Assembly: GCF_002744715.1 (NCBI RefSeq)
Contig: NZ_KZ319367.1
Span: forward strand, 174,134-238,133
Source: Marinobacter profundi
GTDB taxonomy: Bacteria; Pseudomonadota; Gammaproteobacteria; Pseudomonadales; Oleiphilaceae
Direction: 5' to 3'
DNA length: 64,000 nt
The notes under the pieces: model-generated
The model's input: only the letters and a program-made list of their open reading frames with translations
What the model was told of the DNA's origin: nothing
Databases searched by the model: none
In this document: positions 33,639 through 44,447 of the stretch, in pieces
Numbering within the stretch: position 1 is the stretch's first letter
Layout of the letters: each line of letters opens with the position of its first letter
Program-made: the position numbers and the translations under genes

Positions 33639-36383
33639 TTGGGTACCCGGTATCTGGAAAGCCTGTTTAATCCCGGTTCAATTGTGGTGGTGGGCGCCTC
33701 GGAGCGGGCCGATAACCTGGGGGGGATGGTGCTGCGTAACCTGCTGGGGGGAGGGTATCCCGGCAAGTTGCTGGTGGTGAACCAGAGCGACTATGAGAAC
33801 GTCCATGGCGTGCCCTGCGTAAAGAAAGTGTCGCGGATGGGCTTCAGCCCGGAGCTGGCCATTGTCTGTACGCCGCCGGATACGGTGCCGAAAATGGTGC
33901 GACGGCTGGGCGAGGCCGGGGTGCGAACGGCCATTGTGATGACCGGGGGTATGTCCCGTGCCCACAGCAAGACCGGACAGCCGCTGATGTACTCGGTCCG
34001 CGATGCGGCCCGGGAGGTGGGCATTCGGGTGCTGGGCCCCAACACCATCGGGCTGATGGTGCCGGCCCGCGGCCTGAACGCCACCTATGCCCACATGGGC
34101 GCGATTCCGGGCAAGGTCGCGTTTGTCGGCCAGTCCGGCACCATTGCCAGCTCGGTGATTGACTGGGCCTTCGCCCGCGGGGTGGGTTTTTCCTACTTTC
34201 TCACCCTCGGGGACGGCATGGATATCGACCATGACGACCTGATCGACTACCTGGCCCAGGATACCCAGACCCGGGCCATCCTGCTGCACATGGAGAATAT
34301 TCCCAACCCCCGGCGTTTCATGTCGGCGGTGCGGGTGGCGTCCCGCACCAAGCCGGTGATTGCGGTCAAGAGCGGGCGGGTGCCCGAGTCCGAATGGTTT
34401 CCCCATGACCTGCCAGCCGGCCTGACCCGCAGCGACCCGATCTACGATGCCATGCTGCAGCGCGCGGGGGTGTTGCGGGTGGACGGACTCGGGCAGATGT
34501 TTGATGCCCTCGAAACCCTCACCCGGATGCGTCCGCTGCGGCGCGAGTCTCTTGCCATCATGGCGAACGGCGTCGGCCCCGGGGTGATGGCGGTGGACCG
34601 GCTTGCCCATCTGGGCGGTGAACTGGCGCAATTGTCGGAGACCAGTATCGAGGCCCTGGCCGAGCTGTTGCCTCCCTACTGGTCCCGCAAGAACCCGATC
34701 GACCTGAACTACGATGCCTCGCCGGAGCTCTACGCCAAGGCCATCAAGGTGCTGGCGAAAGACCCCGAAGTGGCCAATATCCTGGTGATGTACGCCCCCA
34801 GCCTGACTGAGGACAGCGTGCAGATTGCCGACGCGGTGGTGCAGGCGGTCAAGGGTACCCGGTTGAATGTATTTACCTGCTGGCTGGGGCAGAGCACGGT
34901 GATGGAGGCGCGGGACGAGTTTTACCGTGCCGGCCTGCCGTCGTTTTTCTCGCCGGAGAAGGCAGTCACCGCGTTCATGCAGCATGTCCGCCACCAGCGG
35001 GTGCAGCGCCTGCTCACCGAAACCCCGGAATCCTTCACCGACCACTTTGCCGACCGTACGCTGGCGCAGCGGCTGGTACTCGGCGCCCTGCGGAGCGAGC
35101 GCAAGCACCTGACCAACCGGGAAGCCCGTGACGTGATCCGGGATTACGGGATCAACACCATTGAGACCATTTACTGTGACGACATCGAGGAGGTTCTGGA
35201 AGCCTTCGCGGTGGAACGCCGGCCGGTGGATGTGACGCTGATTCATGAGGATTACTGCCATCCGTTCCGCGAGCTCGGCTCGGGCCGCAAGCGGGTGACC
35301 TCGACGATCCAGAACCTCAACAGCGAAGCTGCCATCATCGACTCCTGCCGGATCCTCATGGAAGAGTATCTGGAGCATCATCCGGACAGCGGGTTTCATG
35401 GCTTTGCCGTGCAGCGTTCCTACCAGCATGTGGGGGGTATCGAGTTCAGCGTGGGTATTACCCGGGACCCGGTCTTTGGCCCGCTGGTGGTTTGCGGTGC
35501 CGCCGGTGCCCAGATCAACGTGATCACCGATCGCCAGATTGCCTTGCCGCCGCTGAACATGGTGCTGGCGCGGGAGCTGTTGCGTCGTACCTATATGTAT
35601 AAGCTGCTGAAGGAAAACAGCTACCATCCGGAGGAGGATATCCGGGCGGTTTCGGAAACCCTGGTTACCCTGTCCCAGATCGTGATTGATATTCCGGAGA
35701 TCAAGGGCCTGGAGATCTCGCCGTTGCTGTTCAACGAGAATGGTTCGGTGGCGGTCAATGTGGCCATCGACCTGTCGGACAAGCCTGGCAGACCCATCAT
35801 CCAGCCCTATCCGCGGGAGCTGGAGGAGTGGATTGTGCTGCCCAAGTCCGGGCGCCGGGTGATCATCCGGCCGGTGCTGGCGGAAGATGAGCCGGCCCAC
35901 CGGGTGTTCCACGAACTGCAGTCGCCGGAGTCCATCCGTTACCGTTTCTTCCAGTACCGCAAGCACTTCTCCCGCGAGGACGTCGCGCAGATGGTGCAGA
36001 TCGACTACGACCGGGAGATGGTGTTTATTGCCAATGCGCCGCGGGAAGACGGCGAAGGGGAGGAAACCCTGGGTACCGTGCGCACCTGGACCGATGCCGA
36101 TAACCTGCGTTGCGAGTTTGCGGTGATGGTGCACGACAAGATGAAGCACGAGGGGCTGGGCGTCGCCCTGATGCAGAAAATGATCGATTACTGCCGCGCC
36201 AAGGGCACCAAGGAGATGGTGGGTAACGTGTTGCCGGATAACCGGCCGATGTTGCAGTTGGCGGAGCACCTGGGCTTCGAGATCCATTACAACCCGGATG
36301 AGGAGGTAATGGATTTGCGCCTGGTGCTGAATGAACCGGAAAAGGACTGGCAGAGAGAGCGGCTGAGCCGCTCATCCCACTGA
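33639..36383 (+). CDS. Pat-like protein lysine acetyltransferase (acyl-CoA synthetase-like + GNAT)
   Basis: A 914-residue cytoplasmic protein. The TTG at 33639 is preferred since a perfect AAGGAGG (33627-33633) is 5 bases upstream; another TTG at 33618 would add 7 residues. Domains in order: CoA-binding Rossmann fold (about 10-140, GSIVVVGASERADNLGG), succinyl-CoA-ligase-like part (about 150-460, FVGQSGTIASSVIDWA), ATP-grasp region (about 480-710, GFAVQRSYQHVGGIEFSVGITRDPVFGPL) and a C-terminal GNAT domain (about 730-890, RPVLAEDEPAHRVF ... EGLGVALMQKMIDYCRAKG, the acetyl-CoA loop). This is the layout of Salmonella Pat/YfiQ, which acetylates and inactivates acetyl-CoA synthetase. A true NDP-forming acetate-CoA ligase activity cannot be ruled out. 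Confidence 0.88.
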   Translation: MGTRYLESLFNPGSIVVVGASERADNLGGMVLRNLLGGGYPGKLLVVNQSDYENVHGVPCVKKVSRMGFSPELAIVCTPPDTVPKMVRRLGEAGVRTAIVMTGGMSRAHSKTGQPLMYSVRDAAREVGIRVLGPNTIGLMVPARGLNATYAHMGAIPGKVAFVGQSGTIASSVIDWAFARGVGFSYFLTLGDGMDIDHDDLIDYLAQDTQTRAILLHMENIPNPRRFMSAVRVASRTKPVIAVKSGRVPESEWFPHDLPAGLTRSDPIYDAMLQRAGVLRVDGLGQMFDALETLTRMRPLRRESLAIMANGVGPGVMAVDRLAHLGGELAQLSETSIEALAELLPPYWSRKNPIDLNYDASPELYAKAIKVLAKDPEVANILVMYAPSLTEDSVQIADAVVQAVKGTRLNVFTCWLGQSTVMEARDEFYRAGLPSFFSPEKAVTAFMQHVRHQRVQRLLTETPESFTDHFADRTLAQRLVLGALRSERKHLTNREARDVIRDYGINTIETIYCDDIEEVLEAFAVERRPVDVTLIHEDYCHPFRELGSGRKRVTSTIQNLNSEAAIIDSCRILMEEYLEHHPDSGFHGFAVQRSYQHVGGIEFSVGITRDPVFGPLVVCGAAGAQINVITDRQIALPPLNMVLARELLRRTYMYKLLKENSYHPEEDIRAVSETLVTLSQIVIDIPEIKGLEISPLLFNENGSVAVNVAIDLSDKPGRPIIQPYPRELEEWIVLPKSGRRVIIRPVLAEDEPAHRVFHELQSPESIRYRFFQYRKHFSREDVAQMVQIDYDREMVFIANAPREDGEGEETLGTVRTWTDADNLRCEFAVMVHDKMKHEGLGVALMQKMIDYCRAKGTKEMVGNVLPDNRPMLQLAEHLGFEIHYNPDEEVMDLRLVLNEPEKDWQRERLSRSSH

Positions 36384-36405
36384 GCCTGTAAGCGCCGGCC
36401 GGGCG

Positions 36406-36443
36406 CCGGTTGCCGACCTGCACAGCTGCTGGCCGGCAACCGG
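36406..36443. terminator. Probable terminator between convergent genes
   Basis: CCGGTTGCCG (36406-36415) pairs perfectly with CGGCAACCGG (36434-36443) around an 18-base loop, and a short T-run follows on the + strand (ATTTTC). It lies between the acetyltransferase and rdgC stops. Confidence 0.6.
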
Positions 36444-36457
36444 ATTTTCGGCGGGGG

Positions 36458-37387
36458 TCAGGCCTCGTCGATGATGGCCGAGCGGTCTTCGCCGCCGAGA
36501 GCCTCCAGCAGGCCGGGAATCAGCCGTGACAGCTCAAGGGTCATCAGGGTGAAGGCGGCATCAAAGCGGGCGATGGCATCGTCCGCTTCGACATCATCCA
36601 GTTGGTCCTGCAGGGTTTCGCCGAATTTCAGCCGGCGGATGCCGAGCTCCTCATCCAGCATAAAGGATACGTTGTCATCCCAGGTCACCGCGAGCTTGGT
36701 CACCTGCATACCCGCCGCCAGGTGGTTGCGGATCTCGTCGCAGTGCAGGTCGAGGCCTTTGCAGCGTACCACTCCGCCATCTTCCGAAGGGTCTTTCAGC
36801 TCGCACTCGTTGCCGAGGGTGATGGCAGCGGGCAGATCAATGGTTTCGTTCAGCCAGCCGGTAAAGGTGAACGCCGGGGCCTGCTCCACGGCGGGTGGCC
36901 GTACCGGCAGTGAGCCCAAGCTCTTGCGCAGGGTCGAGGCGAGGTCTTCGGCCTGCTTTGCTGACCCGGCATCCACCACCAGCACTCCGTCTTGCGGGGC
37001 CAGGTAAGCAAAGCTGCGGCGATTCTTGGAGAACGCCTGGGGCAGCATTTCCAGCATGACCTGTTCCTTGATCTCGTCTTTTTCCTTCTTGCGCACCTTG
37101 CGGCCCTGTTCCGCCTCAATTGCTTCGGCACGCTCTTCCACCAGTTCCTTGACCACCGCGCCGGGGATGATCTTCTCTTCCTTGCGCAGGGCAATCAGGT
37201 GGTAGCCACCGGCGCTGTGAACCAGTTGCTCACCGCGCTTACCCAGCGGTGGTACCCAGCCCTGACGGTAGGTTTCCTGAGGTCCACAGGGCTTGAAGGC
37301 ATCGGCCAGGAGCTTTTCTTCGAGCGCTTCTGCGGTGATGTCAAAGGGCTTGGTAAAACGGAAAACCCGGGCGTTACGGAACCACAT
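36458..37387 (-). CDS. rdgC: Recombination-associated protein RdgC
   Basis: A 309-residue nucleoid-associated DNA-binding protein that forms ring-shaped dimers and limits RecA. It opens MWFRNARVFRFTKPFDITAEALEEKL and contains FKPCGPQETYRQGWVPPLG and KEEKIIPGAVVKELVEERAEAIEAEQGRKVRKKEKDEIKEQV, the conserved RdgC core, with length like E. coli (303). A gap of 103 bases separates it from the DUF2788 gene upstream on the same strand, and a GA-rich stretch there may act as a regulatory region. Confidence 0.94.
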   Translation of the reverse strand: MWFRNARVFRFTKPFDITAEALEEKLLADAFKPCGPQETYRQGWVPPLGKRGEQLVHSAGGYHLIALRKEEKIIPGAVVKELVEERAEAIEAEQGRKVRKKEKDEIKEQVMLEMLPQAFSKNRRSFAYLAPQDGVLVVDAGSAKQAEDLASTLRKSLGSLPVRPPAVEQAPAFTFTGWLNETIDLPAAITLGNECELKDPSEDGGVVRCKGLDLHCDEIRNHLAAGMQVTKLAVTWDDNVSFMLDEELGIRRLKFGETLQDQLDDVEADDAIARFDAAFTLMTLELSRLIPGLLEALGGEDRSAIIDEA

Positions 37388-37490
37388 GGCGGTCAGTCCT
37401 TGTTCTCGGAGTGGAGTAGATTGGGATCAGAAAGGAGGGGGGATGATACGGCCACCGCTGGTAGCCGTAAAGGGTCGGTCTGGCGACAGG

Positions 37491-37691
37491 TCAGATCTGC
37501 ATGATCTCGACCAACACGGTCTTGACGATAAAGCCGACGACGCCGGCGCCAAGCACGGTAAACAGGGCAATGGTGCCGAACTTGCCGGCCTGGGATTTCT
37601 TGGCCAGGTCCCAGACAATAAAGCCCATCCAGACAATCAGGCCGGTCAGGAAGACCAGCATGGCAACCTGGGAAAATACTGCTTCGTTCAT
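37491..37691 (-). CDS. DUF2788 small membrane protein
   Basis: A 66-residue protein with two predicted membrane helices (about 8-28 and 41-62) joined by a short basic loop DLAKKSQAGKFGT. This composition matches the DUF2788 family found in pseudomonads and relatives; its role is unknown. GGAGTAACC lies before the ATG. It sits between yaaA and rdgC on the same strand and may be the tail of the mtaD-yaaA operon. Confidence 0.78.
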   Translation of the reverse strand: MNEAVFSQVAMLVFLTGLIVWMGFIVWDLAKKSQAGKFGTIALFTVLGAGVVGFIVKTVLVEIMQI

Positions 37692-37752
37692 TGGTTACTC
37701 CGGAAAAATAGCAATTGGAAAAGGGTGCCCATCGATGGCAAACGGTGAACCG

Positions 37753-38523
37753 TTACGCCTGGTCCCGCAGGAAAACCCAGTTATCCCGGTCGGAATCTTC
37801 TGCGCTGAAACGGTAGCCCTCAAGGTCAAAGCCCTTGAGGTCATCTGCCTGGGTAATGCCGTTCTGGATGGCGTAGCGACACATCAGGCCGCGGGCTTTC
37901 TTGGCATAGAAACTGATCATTTTGTACTGGCCGTTTTTCCAGTCCTTGAACTGGGGGGTGACCAGTCGGGCGTTCAGGTCTTTCTTGCGAACACTCCGGA
38001 AGTACTCGTTGGAGGCCAGGTTGACCAGCACACCGTCGTCGCTGGCCAGCAGGCGGTTGAGTTCGTCGGTGATCTTGCTGCCCCAGAAGGCGTAGAGATC
38101 CTTGCCACGACGGTTCTCGAAGCGGGTACCCATCTCCAGGCGATAGGGCTGCATCAGGTCCAGCGGGCGCAGCAGGCCGTACAGCCCGGAAAGGATGCGC
38201 AGGTGTTGCTGGGCAAACTCGAAGTCCTGGTCGCTGAAAGTCTCTGCCTCCAGCCCGGTGTAGACATCGCCTTTGAACGCCAGCACCGCCTGGCGGGCGT
38301 TTGCCGGGCTGAATGGGGTATGCCAGTTGCGAAAACGGTCGGCGTTGAGTTGGCCGAGCTTGTCGCTGATGCTCATCAGGTTACTGATCTGGTGCGGCTC
38401 AAGCTCCTTGAGCTGGTCGATCAACTCGCAGGCATCATCCAGATAATCCGGCTGGGTGTAGCGCTCCGTCGCCAGCGGGCTTTCATAGTCCAGCGTCTTG
38501 GCTGGTGAAACTACCATCAGCAT
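37753..38523 (-). CDS. yaaA: Peroxide stress protein YaaA
   Basis: A 256-residue DUF328 protein known to limit intracellular iron and protect DNA during peroxide stress in E. coli. The ATG at 38523 gives the family N-terminus [15 protein letters not shown] and has GAGG about 10 bases upstream; ATG 38532 adds three residues with poor spacing. Conserved blocks: [40 protein letters not shown] and [15 protein letters not shown]. It follows the thioredoxin-fold gene by 30 bases in the operon. Confidence 0.93.
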   Translation of the reverse strand: MLMVVSPAKTLDYESPLATERYTQPDYLDDACELIDQLKELEPHQISNLMSISDKLGQLNADRFRNWHTPFSPANARQAVLAFKGDVYTGLEAETFSDQDFEFAQQHLRILSGLYGLLRPLDLMQPYRLEMGTRFENRRGKDLYAFWGSKITDELNRLLASDDGVLVNLASNEYFRSVRKKDLNARLVTPQFKDWKNGQYKMISFYAKKARGLMCRYAIQNGITQADDLKGFDLEGYRFSAEDSDRDNWVFLRDQA

Positions 38524-38553
38524 GTCGGGCATACCTCATTCAACAATTCAGGA

Positions 38554-38790
38554 TCAGGGCTGCAGAAAATCCAGCAGCTGGTCGCGGTCAAACGGCCAGT
38601 CCAGTTCGGCCCCGGTATCATTCCGGCGTAATACCGGAATGCGGGTGCCATAACGTTCTACCAGTTCTGTCGACTGGGCGATGTCTATGGCATCCACCGG
38701 AATGGGTTCCTGCATGGGCGTGCTGACAAGCAGGGCTTCGGCCAGCTCGCACAAATGGCACTGGGATGTGGTGTAGAAAACCAGTTCCAT
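38554..38790 (-). CDS. Glutaredoxin-like protein (DUF836) with CxxC
   Basis: A 78-residue thioredoxin-fold protein. MELVFYTTSQCHLCELAEALL contains C11-HL-C14, the redox pair, and TRIPVLRRN contains the cis-Pro. Such DUF836 proteins are short glutaredoxin relatives of unknown substrate. Its start overlaps the stop of the upstream yciK gene (TAATG), so it is translationally coupled, with yaaA following. The link with YaaA suggests a role in redox or peroxide defence (inference). Confidence 0.82.
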   Translation of the reverse strand: MELVFYTTSQCHLCELAEALLVSTPMQEPIPVDAIDIAQSTELVERYGTRIPVLRRNDTGAELDWPFDRDQLLDFLQP

Positions 38791-39539
38791 TACTTCGGCT
38801 GAGCGTCCAGTTGCTGGCCGTTCACCCCTTTGCTGTCTGGTCCCATCAGGTACAGGTATATGGGCATCAGCTCTTCGGGGGCGGGGTTCTGCTGCGGGTT
38901 TTCTGCCGGGTAGGCATGGGCCCGCATATTGGTGCGTGTAGCACCCGGGTTCAGGCTGTTCACGCGGATGTTGTTGCGCTCATCGTCCAGCTCGTCGGCC
39001 AGCAGCTGGCTGAGGCCTTCAACGGCAAACTTGGATACCGCATAGGCACCCCAGTAGGCCTTGGCCCGACGGCCAACACCGGATGAGGTGAAGATCACCG
39101 ACGCATCGCCGGATTTGCGCAGCAGCGGAATCAGCGCGCGGCTGAGCAGGAACGGGGCGGTAGCATTGACGTGCATGACCTTGTTCCAGGTTTCCGGGTC
39201 GTACAATTCCACCGGGCTGCGGTCACCCAGAATGGCTGCGTTGTGGAGCACGCCGTCGAGCTGGCCGAAATTGTCTTCGAGGGTCATGGCCAGCTCCTCG
39301 TAATCCTTGACTGCGGCACCTTCGAAATTCATCGGCACGATGGCGGGCTTCGGATGTCCCGCGGCCTCGATCTCGTCGTACACCGACTCCAGCTTGGCCA
39401 GGGTTCTGCCGACCAGAACCACAGTGGCTCCGTGAGCGGCATAGGCCTTGGCGGCGGCGCGGCCAATACCGCTGCCGGCACCGGTCACCAGGATGATTCT
39501 GTCCTTAAGGAGATCGGACGGCGCTTGGTAATCTTGCAT
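38790..39539 (-). CDS. yciK: YciK family short-chain dehydrogenase
   Basis: A 249-residue oxidoreductase. ATG 39539 follows GGAG by 8 bases; the longer frame to 39587 runs toward the mupP stop and is not supported. Features: cofactor loop VTGAGSGIGRAAAKAYA, LHNAAILGDRSP (NAG-like), Ser in SSGVGRRAKAYWGAYAVSKFAVEGL with the YxxxK pair, and PGATRTNMRAHAYPAENP, the YciK signature. Substrate unknown. The same neighbour order (ubiG, mupP, this gene) is found in Pseudomonas aeruginosa. Confidence 0.9.
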   Translation of the reverse strand: MQDYQAPSDLLKDRIILVTGAGSGIGRAAAKAYAAHGATVVLVGRTLAKLESVYDEIEAAGHPKPAIVPMNFEGAAVKDYEELAMTLEDNFGQLDGVLHNAAILGDRSPVELYDPETWNKVMHVNATAPFLLSRALIPLLRKSGDASVIFTSSGVGRRAKAYWGAYAVSKFAVEGLSQLLADELDDERNNIRVNSLNPGATRTNMRAHAYPAENPQQNPAPEELMPIYLYLMGPDSKGVNGQQLDAQPK

Positions 39540-39565
39540 AAAAACGTCTCCGGTCTGGGAAACAG

Positions 39566-40243
39566 TCAGGAATTTGTAGGCCGGCATTGTAACAGCTTTG
39601 CCAGTTCGGTGACGCTGTCAACAATGAGGTCGGCTTGCCATAAATCAACCGATTCCGGTTCCTCGATATAGCCATAGCGTACCGCAACCGTTGTCATGCC
39701 GGCGTTACGGCCAGCCTCGATGTCACGCACGTGGTCGCCTACGTAAATGCCGTCGGCAGGGTCAGCGCCAATCTGGTGGCAGGCCAGCAGCAGGGCTCCC
39801 GGGTCCGGCTTGCGGACGCGGACATGATCGGGGCACACCACCGCGGCGCAGCGGGATGCCAGGTTCAGGGCGGCCAGCAGCGGCGTGGTGAAACGTTCCG
39901 GTTTATTGGTGACGATGCCCCAGGGGATGTTGCGTTGCTCCAGGTCGAACAGCACGTCCTCCATACCGGGGAACAGCCGGGTCTCTTCCGCCACGCCAGC
40001 CTCGTAGAGGTCGAGGAAGGCGGCGTGACGTCCGGCGTAGTCCGGGTGTTCGGGCAACAGGCCGAAACCCACCTCGATCATCGCCCGCGCGCCGTTGGAA
40101 ACCGAGCGGCGAATCTGCTCGGCGGGCAGGGCGGCAAGGCCGAATTCGCCCCGTAACAGGTTAAGGCAGCGGATGAAGTCCGGTGCGGTGTCGATCAGGG
40201 TGCCATCCAGATCGAACAGCACCGTGCTCGGGGGCGTGCTCAC
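39566..40243 (-). CDS. mupP: N-acetylmuramic acid 6-phosphate phosphatase MupP (HAD family)
   Basis: A 225-residue HAD phosphatase. [14 protein letters not shown] (motif I nucleophile Asp), IVTNKPERF (motif II Thr), the Lys in [10 protein letters not shown] (motif III) and [17 protein letters not shown] (motif IV) are all present. Sequence alone cannot separate it from phosphoglycolate phosphatase, but its position between ubiG and yciK matches P. aeruginosa PA3172, shown to be MupP of the MurNAc-recycling route to UDP-MurNAc. It overlaps the ubiG stop by 4 bases. AmgK and MurU, the following enzymes, are not in this window. Confidence 0.85.
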   Translation of the reverse strand: MSTPPSTVLFDLDGTLIDTAPDFIRCLNLLRGEFGLAALPAEQIRRSVSNGARAMIEVGFGLLPEHPDYAGRHAAFLDLYEAGVAEETRLFPGMEDVLFDLEQRNIPWGIVTNKPERFTTPLLAALNLASRCAAVVCPDHVRVRKPDPGALLLACHQIGADPADGIYVGDHVRDIEAGRNAGMTTVAVRYGYIEEPESVDLWQADLIVDSVTELAKLLQCRPTNS

Positions 40244-40968
40244 GAGGCTTCTGCCTGGCCGCGATCATCGGCGGCGTGCATCATGTAATTGACGTCTACG
40301 TCCCGGCCCAGGCGATAGATTTTGGTGAGCGGATTGTAGGTCATGCCGGTCAGGTCGCGGATTTCCAGCCCGGCCTGGCGCAGGAAGTCAGACATCTCGG
40401 ACGGGCGGATGAACTTGCGCCATTCGTGAGTGCCTTTGGGCAGCAGGCCGAGGACATATTCGGCGCCCACGATGGCAAACAGGAACGACTTCGGATTGCG
40501 GTTGAGGGTCGACACGAACAGGTGACCGCCCGGCTTGAGCATGGTGGCACAGGCCTGGATGACCGACGCCGGATCGGGCACGTGCTCGAGCATTTCCAGG
40601 CAGGTGACCACGTCGTACTGGCCGGCGTGTTCCGGATCCCGCGCCAGTTCCTCAACGGTTATCTGGCGGTAGTCCACCTGGATGCCGCTTTCCAGGCCGT
40701 GGAGGCGGGCCACCGACAGCGGTGCCTCGCCCATGTCGATGCCGGTCACATGGGCACCGCGCCGGGCCATGCCCTCGGCCAGCAGGCCGCCACCGCAACC
40801 TACGTCCAGCACACGCTTGCCGGCCAGCGGCGCGCGCTCGTCAATGTAGTTAAGGCGCAGCGGGTTGATGTCGTGCAGCGGGCGGAACTCGCTGGTCGGA
40901 TCCCACCAGCGGCTGGCGAGGGCTTCGAACTTGGCGATTTCGTTGTGATCTACATTCTGGTTGCTCAT
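40240..40968 (-). CDS. ubiG: UbiG, ubiquinone O-methyltransferase
   Basis: A 242-residue SAM-dependent enzyme carrying out both O-methylations of ubiquinone synthesis. The N-terminal [38 protein letters not shown] is a UbiG signature; [27 protein letters not shown] is the SAM-binding glycine motif; [11 protein letters not shown] and [12 protein letters not shown] follow as expected. It lies 28 bases after mtaD and overlaps mupP. Confidence 0.95.
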   Translation of the reverse strand: MSNQNVDHNEIAKFEALASRWWDPTSEFRPLHDINPLRLNYIDERAPLAGKRVLDVGCGGGLLAEGMARRGAHVTGIDMGEAPLSVARLHGLESGIQVDYRQITVEELARDPEHAGQYDVVTCLEMLEHVPDPASVIQACATMLKPGGHLFVSTLNRNPKSFLFAIVGAEYVLGLLPKGTHEWRKFIRPSEMSDFLRQAGLEIRDLTGMTYNPLTKIYRLGRDVDVNYMMHAADDRGQAEAS

Positions 40969-40996
40969 GGGCCTGCTTCTGCCTGTATGGGTTGCT

Positions 40997-42328
40997 TCAG
41001 TTGCTGCGAATACGCTCGGACCACGCCCTGACGCGGAGCATCAGGTCTGGCACATCGATCCGGGTCAGCCTGCCTTCCTGTACCTGGGGTACGCCGCCAA
41101 TCCAGCTGTGGCTCACCTGGCGGCCGTGATTGCTGTAGACCAAGTGGGATGCCGGATCGTACACCGGTTGCAGGAATGGGTCGCTCAGGTCGACGGCAAT
41201 GATGTCTGCCAGTTTACCGGCTTCCAGCGACCCGAGGTCGTCTTGCCGGCCCAGGGCGCGGGCTCCGTCAAGGGTCGCCATGGCCAGCGCCTGGTGGGCC
41301 GACAGGGCCGCGGCATCGCCGGCGACGGCCTTGGCCATCAGGGCGGCAGTGCCCAGTTCACCAAACAGGTCCAGGTCGTTGTTGCTGGCGGCGCCGTCGG
41401 TACCGATCGCGACATTGATGTGCTCGCGCCGCAATTGTTCCACCGGGCAGAAGCCGCTGGCGAGCTTGAGGTTGGACTCGGGGCAGTGGATGACATGGGC
41501 ACCGCTGGTGCGGAGGTGACCGATATCGGTAGCGTCAATCTGGGTCATGTGGACACACTGGGTGCGCGGCCCCAGCACGCCGAGTTCGGCCAGGCGGGTT
41601 GTTGGTCGTTTGCCGGCCCGCTCCATGTAATCACTGACCTCGAAGGCGGTTTCGTGCAGGTGGACCTGCAAATTGACGTCCCGCGCCCTGGACAGCTCTG
41701 CTGCACGGAGTAGCGGTTCATCAGAGACGGTGTAGGGGGCATGCGGACCGATGGCGGGCATGATCCAGGGATCGCCCTGCCACTGGTCAATCAGCGCCGT
41801 ACCCTTGGCGAAGTATTCATCGGGGCCGGATCCCCAGACCGTGGGATGATCCAGCAGGGGGAAGCACACCTGGGCCCGCATGCCGGTGTCGTGGGCGACT
41901 TCCGCCACCACCTCGGGATAGAAGTACATGTCGGAGAACGTGGTGGTGCCGGTGCGCAGCATTTCTGCCATCGCCAGCTGGGTGCCGTCGGCGATAAATG
42001 CCGCGTCGATGAACTTGCCTTCCGCCGGCCAGATGTGGTCGCTGAGCCAGGCCATCAGCGGCAGGTCGTCGGCCATCCCGCGGAACAGGGACATGGCCGC
42101 GTGACCATGCATGTTGATCAGCCCGGGCAGCACCACATGGTTATTGAGGTCGATGGTTTCCCGGGCGTGAAACCGGGCGTCGGCCTCCGGCTGGGGGACC
42201 ACCGCGATAATGCGGTCACTCTGGATGATCACAGCGTGATGGTCGAGAGTAATGCCTGCCGGCTGGACAGGAATTACCCAGCGGGCGTTGATGCGCGTAT
42301 CTGCGGCAATGATGGTATCTGCTGCCAT
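40997..42328 (-). CDS. mtaD: MtaD, 5'-methylthioadenosine (S-adenosylhomocysteine) deaminase
   Basis: A 443-residue amidohydrolase of the TRZ/ATZ type. [24 protein letters not shown] holds the HxH metal site; [28 protein letters not shown] and [15 protein letters not shown] give the further ligands. P. aeruginosa PA3170 in the same place is a methylthioadenosine deaminase, converting MTA to methylthioinosine. It is transcribed away from mtnA, the next enzyme but one in that salvage route, across a 148-base gap. A general S-adenosylhomocysteine deaminase role is also possible. Confidence 0.88.
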   Translation of the reverse strand: MAADTIIAADTRINARWVIPVQPAGITLDHHAVIIQSDRIIAVVPQPEADARFHARETIDLNNHVVLPGLINMHGHAAMSLFRGMADDLPLMAWLSDHIWPAEGKFIDAAFIADGTQLAMAEMLRTGTTTFSDMYFYPEVVAEVAHDTGMRAQVCFPLLDHPTVWGSGPDEYFAKGTALIDQWQGDPWIMPAIGPHAPYTVSDEPLLRAAELSRARDVNLQVHLHETAFEVSDYMERAGKRPTTRLAELGVLGPRTQCVHMTQIDATDIGHLRTSGAHVIHCPESNLKLASGFCPVEQLRREHINVAIGTDGAASNNDLDLFGELGTAALMAKAVAGDAAALSAHQALAMATLDGARALGRQDDLGSLEAGKLADIIAVDLSDPFLQPVYDPASHLVYSNHGRQVSHSWIGGVPQVQEGRLTRIDVPDLMLRVRAWSERIRSN

Positions 42329-42476
42329 TCAGTCTGCCTTTACCGCTTGTTGGCGGGATGGGGAATGTAGCCGGAAAGTATAACGAGAGCCATGGTTAGC
42401 GACTACCCTGTGGCTGCGGTTTCAGCCAAAACGGGTATACTGACGCGGTTTTTTCCACCCCTCCGGGAGTATTGCA

Positions 42477-43535
<1,059 letters not shown>

Positions 43536-43571
43536 GTCGGCGAAGGTTGAGCCGGAGAAGGTGGTAACCGG

Positions 43572-44399
43572 TCAGCGCGGTTTCCGGGTTGCCCGTGACG
43601 CCTTGTTGGCGGACGTTCCCGATTTGGCCTGCTCCGGAGCCTGACCGGTCGTCTGTTCCAGGCGGGCTTTCAGGTCTGCGGTTTCCCGCTCTTGCTCTTC
43701 AATGAAGTGCAGGGACATCTCAAAGCTCTGGCGGGTGAACTCCAGTACCTTGCGAAAGCCTTCATCGGACAGGTTGCGGGCGTCATCGTGGCGGCGGAAG
43801 ATGTTGATGAATTCCCGCTCCCGCTCAAACTGCAGCGGCAGCCGTCCGACGCCCCAGTCGTCGAGAATCTGCCACACTTCCGGGTTGTAGTTCCGGGTGG
43901 TCCGCAGGATAAACGGGACCGGGTCATTGCGGGCGATCAGCGCCGCAAGGCGCAGGATCAGTTCAAAGGACAGGGTGCTGGTGCCGTTCTCGATGGCTTC
44001 AAGAATGGTCTTGTCCCGCAGGTTCAGGGCTTCGCTCATTTCCGTCAGGGTGAGCCCGGCAACTTCCCGGATGTCCTTCAGGGATTTTCCGGCAGCCAGC
44101 ATCATCCGCAGCTGGTCCTGGGAGTTGATCAGGGCCCGTCCGACCCTCAGCGACGTGTCGGTTGACCGGGCAGCAAACCTCAGCGCCGATTCGGTAAGCC
44201 CGGCAATGCGGCCTAGCAGGGATTCCTCGTCTTCCGCCGGGCGGGTATGATCCGGTGGCGTAAGCACCGCCCCGTCAGCCCCGGAGGTTTTTTCCAGCTC
44301 GGCCACCTGGTCCATGGATTTCATCGCATGGAGGGCATCCATCAGCATGCCTTCAATGCGCCGGGCCCGTTGCTTGTCGTCCTCGTCCTTCGCGCTCAT
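43572..44399 (-). CDS. Helix-turn-helix (XRE-like) protein
   Basis: A 275-residue putative DNA-binding protein. The helix-turn-helix lies in the middle (about 105-160: SLKDIREVAGLTLTEMSEALNLRDKTILEAIENGTSTLSFEL), preceded by a charged helical region and a segment LLGRIAGLTESALRFAARS. The C-terminal part (about 215-275) has a coiled-coil-like stretch and a basic, Ala/Ser/Thr-rich tail ending RATRKPR. I know this type of protein from Marinobacter and pseudomonad genomes without a defined role. It converges with mtnA and precedes prc on the minus strand only by position, with 48 bases between. Confidence 0.72.
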   Translation of the reverse strand: MSAKDEDDKQRARRIEGMLMDALHAMKSMDQVAELEKTSGADGAVLTPPDHTRPAEDEESLLGRIAGLTESALRFAARSTDTSLRVGRALINSQDQLRMMLAAGKSLKDIREVAGLTLTEMSEALNLRDKTILEAIENGTSTLSFELILRLAALIARNDPVPFILRTTRNYNPEVWQILDDWGVGRLPLQFEREREFINIFRRHDDARNLSDEGFRKVLEFTRQSFEMSLHFIEEQERETADLKARLEQTTGQAPEQAKSGTSANKASRATRKPR

Positions 44400-44447
44400 C
44401 CGTGCTGCCCGCCCGCCTGTTGTGAGTCCGGTAACGATGGGTCCCGT

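Noticed and set aside
33678..36287. 869-residue minus-strand open frame opposite the Pat-like gene
   Set aside because: Its composition (His/Gln/Gly-rich) is that of an antisense frame; the + strand protein has all its domains.
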